This document shows, piece by piece, positions 56,301-64,000 of a DNA stretch of 64,000 nucleotides. The stretch spans positions 62,001-126,000 of the forward strand of contig NZ_BPKY01000004.1 of NCBI RefSeq assembly GCF_019656055.1, written 5' to 3'. A program made the position numbers and the translations under genes. The stretch comes from Leuconostoc miyukkimchii. Its GTDB lineage: Bacteria > Bacillota > Bacilli > Lactobacillales > Lactobacillaceae. The notes beneath the pieces are model-generated. The model did not search any database. It worked only from the letters and a program-made list of their open reading frames with translations, and was not told where the DNA came from. Within the stretch, counting starts at the first letter, position 1; the number at the start of each line of letters is the position of its first letter.

Positions 56301-58154
56301 ATGGTGAGTACGGGAAAGAAAATAGGTTACGGTGTTGGCGGTGTTGTCATCGTTGCAGGAGCTGCTTGGGCCTTATTGGCAACAACGTCAAACAAGGATT
56401 CTACACAAAAGGCTGTGAGCGTGGGTTCCTTTAAGGGAGATTATAAAAATCCAAAAGGACCAATCAAAAATGGCACATTGACGGTCAGCTATCCAGGAAC
56501 AGCATCTGATCCTATATCATTTGCAGGGTACACGGAGTTTGGACAATGGGTTGGTGCACAACGTCAACTTGATCCAGCTGGTCAAAATACTCTTTTCTAT
56601 GTAGACAAGGATGGTAAAATTATAAACAGTGGTCCAGCAAAAGTAACAATAGACAAAGATGCGAAGACTGCAACGATTACAATTCGTAAAAATTTAAAAT
56701 GGTCAGATGGTAAAGATGTTGTTGCCCAAGATGTCTTGTTCTCATTAGAAACGTTGGCTACCAATAAAGTTGCCGCTGGTAATTTTACAGAGTCTTACAC
56801 AAGTATTAAAGGATTGGCTGATTATCAAAATGGTAAAGCAAAGAGCATTTCAGGTATTAAACTAGATGATGGGGTTGATGGTAAAACTTTAACTGTGTCG
56901 TATAATAGCTTACCGGCTGCTATTGGGTGGGGAGATGGACTTCCATTATACGCTTTACCATACCATGACTTGAAAAATGTATCATCAAAAAACTTAGCAA
57001 CTTCTGAAAAAGTAACTAAGAATCCACTGTCTTTTGGACCCTTTAAAGTAGCATCTGTTTCTTCTGATTCTACTGTTAAATATGTTAGAAATAACGATTA
57101 TTGGGGTAAAAAACCTGTATTGAAGTCCCTAACATATTATATTAATGCTGATGATACAAAGCTGGAAAATGACCTATCAAAACAGAAATTTGATATTGTT
57201 TTAAATACACCAGATACTCTTTGGAAAAAAGGTAACACAGCAGTATTATCAAAATATAAGGATGCTAAGGGCTATGTGGCAACTGGTAATAATGACAATG
57301 GATATTGGGAACTGTATTTTAATCTAGGACATTTTGATCAAAAGAAAAGTGAAAATGTACAAGATCGTAACACACCATTACAGGATGTGAATGTACGTAA
57401 AGCAGTTGGGTTTGCGCAAAATGTTGGTGACGTGACAAAAAAGTATGGTAATGATCTTCGCATACCAATTGATACCCTCGTTTCAAAGTCTGAAGCTAAA
57501 GAACTGTTTTACAATAAGGACGTTAAGGGCTACCAACAGAAATCAAGTGGTGATATCAAGAAGTCAGATAGTCTCCTTGAGAAGTCGGGTTATAAAAAGG
57601 ATTCATCTGGTTATTATGCTAAAGATGGTAAGCGATTAAGTTTGGTATACTTGGCACGTTCCGGACGAACAACGTCAGAAGCTGAAGCAAAGGCTTATAT
57701 CGAAGCTTGGAAACAAGCAGGTATTGAAGTTAAGTTATATCAGAATAAATTAGTTGATCCATCAACTTGGCAGTCTATTGTGTTAGATGGCAATAACAAT
57801 GGTTGGGATATCACTGATGGTGGTTGGTCTGAAGGTACGGTACCAACATTTGATCAATTATGGGCGAAGTCCGCGCAATATAACTTTGGACATGTTGTAT
57901 CAAGTGAATTGACGAAAAACTTAAGTGCAACACAAAATGCTAAATCTGACAAGGCGTTAGTTGATGATATTAAGCAATTCCAGAAGTTGGTGGTGGATGA
58001 TCAGGCTTATACGATACCAACGTATTCTAAAATCAAAGTTCAGTTAGTTAATGGTCGTGTGACCGGTTGGACAACAGCGTCCGTTAATGATTTGTATGCT
58101 AAATTGGGTGTTTCTCAAGATAAGCCAGTTACGTCTGGTGACCCAAGAAAGTAA
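56301..58154 (+). CDS. oppA: Oligopeptide-binding protein OppA (no lipobox)
   Basis: A 617-residue SBP_bac_5-family protein that captures peptides outside the cell. Motifs include TITIRKNLKWSDGKDVVAQDVLFSLE and NPLSFGPFKV. ATG 56301 is set by AAGGAG eight bases upstream. The N terminus has a hydrophobic helix (9-28) but no cysteine, so it cannot be a lipoprotein and must stay attached through the helix. This differs from lactococcal OppA, and the SBP at 44893 shows the same feature. Confidence 0.92.
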   Translation: MVSTGKKIGYGVGGVVIVAGAAWALLATTSNKDSTQKAVSVGSFKGDYKNPKGPIKNGTLTVSYPGTASDPISFAGYTEFGQWVGAQRQLDPAGQNTLFYVDKDGKIINSGPAKVTIDKDAKTATITIRKNLKWSDGKDVVAQDVLFSLETLATNKVAAGNFTESYTSIKGLADYQNGKAKSISGIKLDDGVDGKTLTVSYNSLPAAIGWGDGLPLYALPYHDLKNVSSKNLATSEKVTKNPLSFGPFKVASVSSDSTVKYVRNNDYWGKKPVLKSLTYYINADDTKLENDLSKQKFDIVLNTPDTLWKKGNTAVLSKYKDAKGYVATGNNDNGYWELYFNLGHFDQKKSENVQDRNTPLQDVNVRKAVGFAQNVGDVTKKYGNDLRIPIDTLVSKSEAKELFYNKDVKGYQQKSSGDIKKSDSLLEKSGYKKDSSGYYAKDGKRLSLVYLARSGRTTSEAEAKAYIEAWKQAGIEVKLYQNKLVDPSTWQSIVLDGNNNGWDITDGGWSEGTVPTFDQLWAKSAQYNFGHVVSSELTKNLSATQNAKSDKALVDDIKQFQKLVVDDQAYTIPTYSKIKVQLVNGRVTGWTTASVNDLYAKLGVSQDKPVTSGDPRK

Positions 58155-58233
58155 GCTTAATTAGCATCGTGCAGCGGGGTCATGATGTGAAATCCTCCCG
58201 GATATAATCATATAATTAATCGATCGTTGCACA

Positions 58234-58277
58234 AAAAGCGCCTAGAAAGTTGAGTTATCAACTTTCTAGGCGCTTTA
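58234..58277. terminator. Bidirectional terminator
   Basis: AAAGCGCCTAGAAAGTTGA and TCAACTTTCTAGGCGCTTT are perfect arms of about 19 bp between oppA and the convergent zwf. Confidence 0.92.
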
Positions 58278-58295
58278 ACTTATTATGATATCAAT

Positions 58296-59756
58296 TTAAC
58301 CCTTAAATACCCAATTATCACCATTCTCAGCTAATAGGTGATCAGATGCTTCAGGTCCCATTGAACCTGACTTGTAAGTTTCAAGTGGTGCCTTGCCAGC
58401 AGTATATACTGCTGAAATAGCATCAACGAACTTCCAAGCGATAGCAACACCGTTCCAATCAGCAAAGTTTGATCCATCACCGTTCATTGTGTCATGAATC
58501 ATACGCTCATATGGTTCTGGCGTATTCTTTTTGTCTTCATCAGAGATTGTCCAGTCAAGATTAATTGTGCGTGTGTTGAAGGCATCTTCAACAGACTTTG
58601 AATTGATTTTGAATTCAATACCACCCTTAGGGTCAATTAAAATTGACAGTACTGACTCTTGCGCTTCTTGTTCTGTACCGAAGTTAAATGTGCCAGCCTT
58701 GAATACGATATCGACACGTGTTTGCTTAGCAGCCAGGCGCTTTCCAGAACGTACGTAGAAAGGTACACCTTGCCAGCGTGGCAAATCAAATTGTAATTCA
58801 CCAGCGATAAATGTATTGTTCTTTGAATCAGCTGGTACATCTAATTCTTCCAAATATGGTTTGAAATCAGCTGAATCACCAGCACCGTATTGTGCGCGAA
58901 CAAAATACTTATTAACTTCTTCTTCATTATAAATTTTCAAAGCGTTAAAGGCAGCATTTTTAGCGGCACGGATATCCTTATCATTAAATGAATCAGGTTT
59001 TTCCATAGCCAACCAACCAACAATTTGCATGGTATGGTTTTGAATCATGTCAAGCAATGCACCCGTAGTATCATAATAACCGGCACGTTCTTCAACACCC
59101 AAAACTTCTGATAAGGTTACTTGTACATTTTTAATGTAATCTTTGTTCCAAGCAGCATCAAAGATAGGATTACCAAAGCGAATGGCAGCGATATTTTGAA
59201 CCATTTCTTTACCAAGGTAATGATCAATACGGAACAATTGGTCATCTTCAAAAGCATTTTCCAAATCATTTTGCAATTCTTCTGCTGTTTCAAATGATGT
59301 ACCAAATGGTTTCTCAATCATTAAACGGTTGTAGCCAGTTGTAGCTAACAAGTTTTCAGATTTTAAGTACTTAGCAATAGTTCCAAAGAAACGTGGTGCA
59401 ACTGACATGTAAAAGATACGATTGCCGTCAATTGCGAATTTTTCAGCAGCAGCTTCAATGGCATCTTTCAAAATAGCATATGAAGCGGCATCAGTGACAT
59501 CATGAGCTCGGTATGAAAAATGCTCAATAAATGCTTCAGCTTGTGCTTGATCTTCTGTGAAGTCAGCAATTGAGTCGCGCACTAATTGTTTGAACTCGTC
59601 ATCGGTCAAATCTTGACGTGCTGTACCAACAATTGCAAAGTGTTCTTGTAGGTAACCCTTTTTATAAAGGTTGAAAACTGATGGGTAAAGTTTACGCTTT
59701 GCTAAATCACCCGTACCACCGAAAAATGTAACCAAAGTTTTGATTTCTGAAACCAT
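58296..59756 (-). CDS. zwf: Glucose-6-phosphate 1-dehydrogenase
   Basis: A 486-residue full-length enzyme that oxidises glucose-6-phosphate to 6-phosphogluconolactone, the entry to the phosphoketolase pathway of heterofermenters. It has the nucleotide site GGTGDLAKRKLYPS (13-26) and the substrate motif RIDHYLGKE (176-184). AAGGGGAA precedes ATG 59756. The length and motifs match the well-known Leuconostoc enzyme that uses both NAD and NADP. Confidence 0.96.
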   Translation of the reverse strand: MVSEIKTLVTFFGGTGDLAKRKLYPSVFNLYKKGYLQEHFAIVGTARQDLTDDEFKQLVRDSIADFTEDQAQAEAFIEHFSYRAHDVTDAASYAILKDAIEAAAEKFAIDGNRIFYMSVAPRFFGTIAKYLKSENLLATTGYNRLMIEKPFGTSFETAEELQNDLENAFEDDQLFRIDHYLGKEMVQNIAAIRFGNPIFDAAWNKDYIKNVQVTLSEVLGVEERAGYYDTTGALLDMIQNHTMQIVGWLAMEKPDSFNDKDIRAAKNAAFNALKIYNEEEVNKYFVRAQYGAGDSADFKPYLEELDVPADSKNNTFIAGELQFDLPRWQGVPFYVRSGKRLAAKQTRVDIVFKAGTFNFGTEQEAQESVLSILIDPKGGIEFKINSKSVEDAFNTRTINLDWTISDEDKKNTPEPYERMIHDTMNGDGSNFADWNGVAIAWKFVDAISAVYTAGKAPLETYKSGSMGPEASDHLLAENGDNWVFKG

Positions 59757-60000
59757 GATGTTCCCCTTAATATTTTAATTGAATTCACCTACTATTATAA
59801 CGCAAAATCGGGTAGAAAGTAGGTGTTTTCACAAACAGAATATACGTTGCGTCATAAAAATGTTTCAGCACGACACGCAAAAAAGAAAAAAATAAATACA
59901 ATAACAACGAATGACTGATCATTTTTTACAACTTATAGGTTACTTGGTCAATTTTTTTGAGAAATTCATGCTACAATTAAATCTATTAATTGGAGGATTT

Positions 60001-61221
60001 ATGCGAACTGATTTAAGTGATAAACCAGGATCATTGAATGAAAAATGGTTGCTGCTGGGTACGTTGTTGTCTAGTACAGGTAATTCGATGATATGGCCAG
60101 TTATGACACTATATATCACAGGTGTTTTAAACCAGAGCTTTACTACTGCTGGCATCGTGTTAATGATTGGCGCGGTGGTTAGTATGTTTGGCGCGTATGT
60201 TGGTGGTAAATTATTTGACCGCTGGCGTCCATATGAAGCAATGGTAATAACAAGTATTATTATTTTAACGGCCGTAGGCAGTCTTACTTTTTGGAATGAT
60301 TGGCCGGTATTTGCTGGGCTGATATGGTTGGCTAATTTTGGTATGGGTGTCGAACAAACACTTGTTAATTCTTTTGCGACAACTGTACCTGGTAAAAAAA
60401 CGCGCGTGATATTTAATAATATGTATATCGTTTTAAATATTGGTGTTGTTTTGGGGACCTTAATGGTTGGGTACTTATTTGATTATGGTTTTGGCTTACT
60501 GATGATGATTTCAACAGCCATTTATTTCTGTTTGATGTTAATTATTGTGACGAAATTTAATGTACCAATAGATCAAATGACCACAAACGCTGAGATCCAA
60601 TCTCATCAGAAAAATGATACACCTATAATCGAAACACCACGAAAAAAATTTAAGATGACACCTGTTTTGTTGGCAATTGGGGCACTTTTATTTATCACGT
60701 ACTTGTCTTATATGCTTTGGGAAACAGTCATGGCACCCCACATGAAAACAATGGGAATGCCGACTCGAAATTATGCCGATTTATGGATGATTAATGGTGT
60801 AACAATTATTGTTTTACAAAAATTTGTGTCAAATTGGGCCAATAAACATCCGTATCATGTGTCGGTGATTTTAGGGAGTATTATTTTTGCATTGAGTTTT
60901 TTCTTCTTGATATTTGTAAACGAGTTCTGGCAAATTGTATTAGTGTTTGAATTGTTAACATTTGGAGAAATGTTACAAAGTCCACAAGTGCCCGCGTGGG
61001 TCGCACAAATTACACCAAAGGAAGTTGCTGGACAAGCACAAGGATTTGTTTCAATGATGATTAGTTCAGGTCGTGTTGTTGGACCAATTTATTCTGGGAT
61101 TATGATGGATCATGGCTGGATGAGCATGCTGTTTTTATCTGTATTTATTTTCATGATATTCATTACAGCTATTCTGGCTTTTACAATGACAAAACAGGTT
61201 GACAAGAATACGGTGGCATAG
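60001..61221 (+). CDS. MFS transporter (MdtG/YqjV-like)
   Basis: A 406-residue 12-helix transporter. The N-terminal GTLLSSTGNSMIWPVMTLYI and the loop GGKLFDRWRPYEAM (motif A type, G.L.DR.G) mark it as MFS drug:H+ antiporter-like. ATG 60001 is chosen because GGAGGA lies four bases upstream. The reading from 59911 has none. Its substrate is unknown. It is not obviously linked to its neighbours. Confidence 0.87.
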   Translation: MRTDLSDKPGSLNEKWLLLGTLLSSTGNSMIWPVMTLYITGVLNQSFTTAGIVLMIGAVVSMFGAYVGGKLFDRWRPYEAMVITSIIILTAVGSLTFWNDWPVFAGLIWLANFGMGVEQTLVNSFATTVPGKKTRVIFNNMYIVLNIGVVLGTLMVGYLFDYGFGLLMMISTAIYFCLMLIIVTKFNVPIDQMTTNAEIQSHQKNDTPIIETPRKKFKMTPVLLAIGALLFITYLSYMLWETVMAPHMKTMGMPTRNYADLWMINGVTIIVLQKFVSNWANKHPYHVSVILGSIIFALSFFFLIFVNEFWQIVLVFELLTFGEMLQSPQVPAWVAQITPKEVAGQAQGFVSMMISSGRVVGPIYSGIMMDHGWMSMLFLSVFIFMIFITAILAFTMTKQVDKNTVA

Positions 61222-61257
61222 TAAGCTTATATTACTTGAAATTAGCAATTATTTAGT

Positions 61258-61465
61258 AGGATAAACATTCGGCGTGAAGAGAAGCAGTGGTTAGTGAAAA
61301 CTGCACAGGTGTTAATATCTGAAATACAGCTATCGATTTAAGCATGGCAGCACCATGTTATCAAATGCCAAAGTGATGCGTTTTTTAACGCGTAAGCTGG
61401 GTGGTACCACGGATTTTTAAATGTCAATTCGTCCCTTCTGTCAATCTGACAGCGGGGACTTTTTT
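61258..61465 (+). promoter_or_regulatory. Tyrosine T-box riboswitch of the NhaC-family gene
   Basis: It has the T-box core GGGTGGTACCACGG (61399-61412) and a terminator of GTCCC..CTGTCA/TGACAG..GGGGAC with T5. In stem I, GATA (61260-61263) pairs with TATC (61331-61334) and ATTCGG with CTGAA(A)T. The internal loop then contains TAC (61325-61327), a tyrosine codon in specifier position. The specifier reading comes from hand folding. Confidence 0.85.
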
Positions 61466-61502
61466 ATTGTATAAATATACAGGAATTGACAGGAGAGATA
61501 CA

Positions 61503-62855
61503 ATGAAGAACAAATTAAGTACAGGCATATCGGTTGCATTACTGGTTGGAACAGTGATTATTCTAGCCACGGGTGTTATTGGTTTTGGTTTGACACCAAT
61601 TGCACCAATTTTACTTGTGGTGGGGATGATTATGGTTGTTGCCCGTTTATATGGTGTTTCATGGCAAGCTAGTCAAAAAGCTTTGATTACGGGTGTTGAA
61701 TCTGGCTTAACACCGTTATTTTTATTCCTACTGATTGGCGCTTTGATTGCGTTATGGTTGGCTACTGGTGTGATTCCAACAATGATTTGGGTTGGTTTTA
61801 AAATTTTGACACCGACATTTTTTTTGCCAACAGCTTTAATCACAACATCAATTATTGGTACATTAATTGGTAGTGCGTTCACAACGTTGTCCACTGTAGG
61901 TGTTGCATTAATGGGTGTAGGGACATTGATGGGGATTAATCCAGCATTAGTAGCCGGGGTTGTGTTGTCAGGTGCTATTTTTGGTGATAAAAATTCACCA
62001 TTATCTGATTCAACTAATTTAGCCAGTGCGATATCTGAAACTGATTTATTTGCACATATTAAAAATTTGATGTGGACGACAATTCCAGCTTGGGTTTTAA
62101 CGTTTATTGTGACGATATTTTTGAGCTTTGGGCATCACGCTGACGCTCATGCCACGCAAAAAATTGCCAGCTTATTGCCATTATTAACGCCGACATGGTG
62201 GACAATTGTACCATTAGGACTGCTTGTTGTTACGGCATGGTTCAAAATACCTGCTATTCCTTCATTGATGATTAACGTATTGGTATCAAGCATGATGTTT
62301 TTAACGCAACATAGTATATCAGCATGGTCCAAATTACTTGTAGATGGTTTTCAGACCACGAGTACGAACGCAACATTGATAGCATTGCTTAATCGTGGTG
62401 GCATGTCAGCTATGATGTCAACAAGCATGATGATCATGTTGGCATTGGCTCTGGGTGGTTTGTTAAGTGGTTTGGGTATTTTAAATACAGTTATGGCACC
62501 AATTGTTAGTCATCTGCGTACGCAACGTTCAATTGTTTTAGCAACATTATTAACGGGTGTGGGAGCAAACTTTTTGGTTGGCGAGCAATATTTAGCAACT
62601 ATTTTGCCTGGACAATTATTTAAGGACAGTTTTAAACGAGCTAATTTGTCACCATTAGCACTTGGTCGAACAGTAGAAGATTCAGGAACTGTGATGAACT
62701 ATTTGGTGCCGTGGGGTGTGGCTGGTGCTTTTACAGCACAAACACTAGGTGTGCCAGTATTGGAGTTTGCACCGTACACACTATTTGCTTTGTTATCACC
62801 TGTTATGTCAATATTTTCTGCAGTAACTGGTATTGGCTTACGCCAAGCTAAGTAA
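61503..62855 (+). CDS. NhaC-family Na+/H+ antiporter-like transporter, probable tyrosine carrier
   Basis: A 450-residue protein with about eleven membrane helices and NhaC-family features: SAFTTLSTVGVALMGVG, then GVVLSGAIFGDKNSPLSDSTNLAS, then ALGRTVEDSGTVMNYLVPWG. Annotated members exchange Na+ and H+ (or malate/lactate). It is placed under a tyrosine-specific T-box, so it probably imports tyrosine, as proposed for T-box-controlled NhaC relatives in other Firmicutes. ATG 61503 follows GGAGAG. A longer ORF from 61401 runs through the T-box and is not a real start. Confidence 0.88.
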   Translation: MKNKLSTGISVALLVGTVIILATGVIGFGLTPIAPILLVVGMIMVVARLYGVSWQASQKALITGVESGLTPLFLFLLIGALIALWLATGVIPTMIWVGFKILTPTFFLPTALITTSIIGTLIGSAFTTLSTVGVALMGVGTLMGINPALVAGVVLSGAIFGDKNSPLSDSTNLASAISETDLFAHIKNLMWTTIPAWVLTFIVTIFLSFGHHADAHATQKIASLLPLLTPTWWTIVPLGLLVVTAWFKIPAIPSLMINVLVSSMMFLTQHSISAWSKLLVDGFQTTSTNATLIALLNRGGMSAMMSTSMMIMLALALGGLLSGLGILNTVMAPIVSHLRTQRSIVLATLLTGVGANFLVGEQYLATILPGQLFKDSFKRANLSPLALGRTVEDSGTVMNYLVPWGVAGAFTAQTLGVPVLEFAPYTLFALLSPVMSIFSAVTGIGLRQAK

Positions 62856-62864
62856 TTACTATGA

Positions 62865-62922
62865 ACAAACCAAAAGGCTGAGTACATTAAGTAAGATTAA
62901 TGTACTCAGCCTTTTGGTTTGT
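62865..62922. terminator. Bidirectional terminator
   Basis: Perfect 25-bp arms beginning ACAAACCAAAAGGCTGAG and ending CTCAGCCTTTTGGTTTGT, between the NhaC-like gene and the convergent YeiH gene. Confidence 0.93.
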
Positions 62923-62941
62923 CATAGGTAGTTATTTTTAA

Positions 62942-63934
62942 TTAGAATAAAATACGAATCAAGATTACAGCTAAGATAACTTGTATTAAGCCGGTGACAA
63001 GACCATATGCCAGGAACTTGCCACCGGCTTTTTTAATGGTATTAATTTTTAGGTTCAAACCAATACCGGCTAAGTTAACGATGCCAAAGAAACTAGAAAT
63101 GTCTTTGGCGCCTGAAGTGACAGTATGTGGTAGGGCAATAAAACTATTCACAATTAAAAGTAGAACGAAAGCGATAATGAACCAAGGAATTTTGATGCCT
63201 TTTGGAGAAATAGTTGTTGTGTTAGCTTGTTGTTTCTGTGACATTCTGGAAAAAATAATCACAACAACGGTTAACAAAATGATGCGTAACATTTTAAATA
63301 GTGTAGCGTATGTGACAACTGTTGGGTTAATTAATGCTGCGGTACCAACAACTTGACCAACAGACTGGACCACACCACCGACTAAGGCACCGAGTAAAAT
63401 GTTATTATGTCCAACGAGATAAGGTCCAACAACTGGGAGTAAAAGCAATAGGACAACGCCAGTAATACTAACGGTGGCAACTGCTGTACGTCTTTGATCG
63501 TCCGTTGCACCGATAGCTGGAGAAACAGAGGCAATCGCACTTGAGCCACATACAGCATTACCAGCACCCATTAACATAGCTGATTTGCGAGATACTTTGA
63601 ATATACGACCACCAAGCCAGAGAACAACTACAATAGTTAGTGTCATCTGTAGCAGAATAAATAAAATACCATGTAGTTTTAGCTGCTCAATTGTGCGTAA
63701 GGTCACGGTCAATCCCATGAGAGCAATGCCAATTTCAATGGGGTATTTTTCAGCCCAGCGCATGCCGGGTGCAAAAAGTTGTTGTTTTAGAAGCGTGTTA
63801 CCAAGGAGAATACCTAATAACATGGCGATACCTTCGGCACCTAAAAATGGTAAAAAATGTGCCAAAAATTTTGAAATAATAGATAATATGAGTGTTACGA
63901 TGATACCAGATATCATATTTGATTTAATTTTCAT
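62942..63934 (-). CDS. yeiH: YeiH-family putative sulfate/sulfonate exporter
   Basis: A 330-residue protein with about nine or ten membrane helices. The family signature is ALMGLTVTLRTI, then MLMGAGNAVCGSSAIASVSPAI with the helix-breaking NAVCGSSA motif, and GALVGGVVQSVGQVVGTAAL in the second half. Members (Cons_hypoth698/YeiH) are proposed exporters of sulfate, or of sulfite and sulfonates. The actual substrate is unsettled. AGGGGAAG precedes ATG 63934. Confidence 0.88.
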   Translation of the reverse strand: MKIKSNMISGIIVTLILSIISKFLAHFLPFLGAEGIAMLLGILLGNTLLKQQLFAPGMRWAEKYPIEIGIALMGLTVTLRTIEQLKLHGILFILLQMTLTIVVVLWLGGRIFKVSRKSAMLMGAGNAVCGSSAIASVSPAIGATDDQRRTAVATVSITGVVLLLLLPVVGPYLVGHNNILLGALVGGVVQSVGQVVGTAALINPTVVTYATLFKMLRIILLTVVVIIFSRMSQKQQANTTTISPKGIKIPWFIIAFVLLLIVNSFIALPHTVTSGAKDISSFFGIVNLAGIGLNLKINTIKKAGGKFLAYGLVTGLIQVILAVILIRILF

Positions 63935-64000
63935 AGCTCTTCCCCTAGGTGTCTGTCGATTGACAAAACAACTTTTAATATCATTAATGCTACCGCGTCA

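Noticed and set aside
61401-61502. N-terminal extension of the NhaC-like gene
   Set aside because: It is encoded inside the T-box and its terminator; ATG 61503 has GGAGAG upstream.

Overview
The window looks like chromosome from a low-GC lactic acid bacterium, most likely Leuconostoc or a close relative (Lactobacillaceae). The grounds are strong AGGAGG-type ribosome binding sites, compact AT-rich intergenic DNA with many bidirectional terminators, a D-lactate-dehydrogenase-type 2-hydroxyacid dehydrogenase, glucose-6-phosphate dehydrogenase, an oppDFBCA peptide transporter, tyrosine T-boxes, CcpA-type cre sites and a LicT/PTS/phospho-beta-glucosidase operon. The genus call comes from overall recognition, not from a database search. 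I see no rRNA, tRNA, prophage, insertion sequence or CRISPR array.

Layout. 1-3 kb: a leftward operon of ilvD, a MIP18/SufT-like Fe-S factor and a cut-off BASS-family transporter. Facing away from it is a leader that looks like a branched-chain amino acid attenuator, with no ilv/leu genes behind it. 3-7 kb: a nickel/cobalt permease, a decayed membrane ORF, a lone bacteriocin-immunity-like gene and a secreted pectate lyase. 6.7-14 kb: a GtrA-like protein behind a hairpin leader, an operon led by an XRE-ABC ATPase fusion, DUF975 and DMT-type membrane proteins, an XRE regulator, and an ABC transporter broken by an internal deletion. 14-18.7 kb: T-box-tyrS, then an Rgg-type regulator with a 31-residue peptide gene on one side and a divergent unknown-protein/MFS pair on the other. 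18.8-27.6 kb: oxidoreductases, a perfect parS centromere site, three small regulator/oxidoreductase modules, a CHAP-domain secreted protein and a glutamate-cysteine ligase. 27.8-32.7 kb: an Agr/Com-type two-component pair, a large FAD/NAD(P)-binding protein and a HAD phosphatase.

32.8-39 kb: an esterase, then licT-PTS-bglA with two LicT antiterminator/terminator elements and a cre site. It is followed by a cre-associated candidate ncRNA, a YagU-like protein and a second candidate sRNA with a pyrimidine-rich loop. 39.8-43.7 kb: a YtrA-type GntR regulator and two ABC pairs. 43.7-46.2 kb: an aldo/keto reductase and an adcR-like repressor with a lone metal-binding SBP under an AdcR-like palindrome. 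46.4-52.1 kb: a BceAB-BceRS-type antimicrobial-peptide sensing/detoxification set plus another ABC pair. 52.3-58.2 kb: oppDFBCA. 58.3-64 kb: zwf, an MFS exporter, a tyrosine T-box controlling an NhaC-family transporter, and a YeiH-family protein.

The strongest leads are the parS palindrome, the orphan Ile/Leu attenuator, the Rgg-peptide-exporter module, the two candidate sRNAs at 38.3 and 39.5 kb, and the paired tyrosine T-boxes that make the NhaC-family protein a likely tyrosine transporter.
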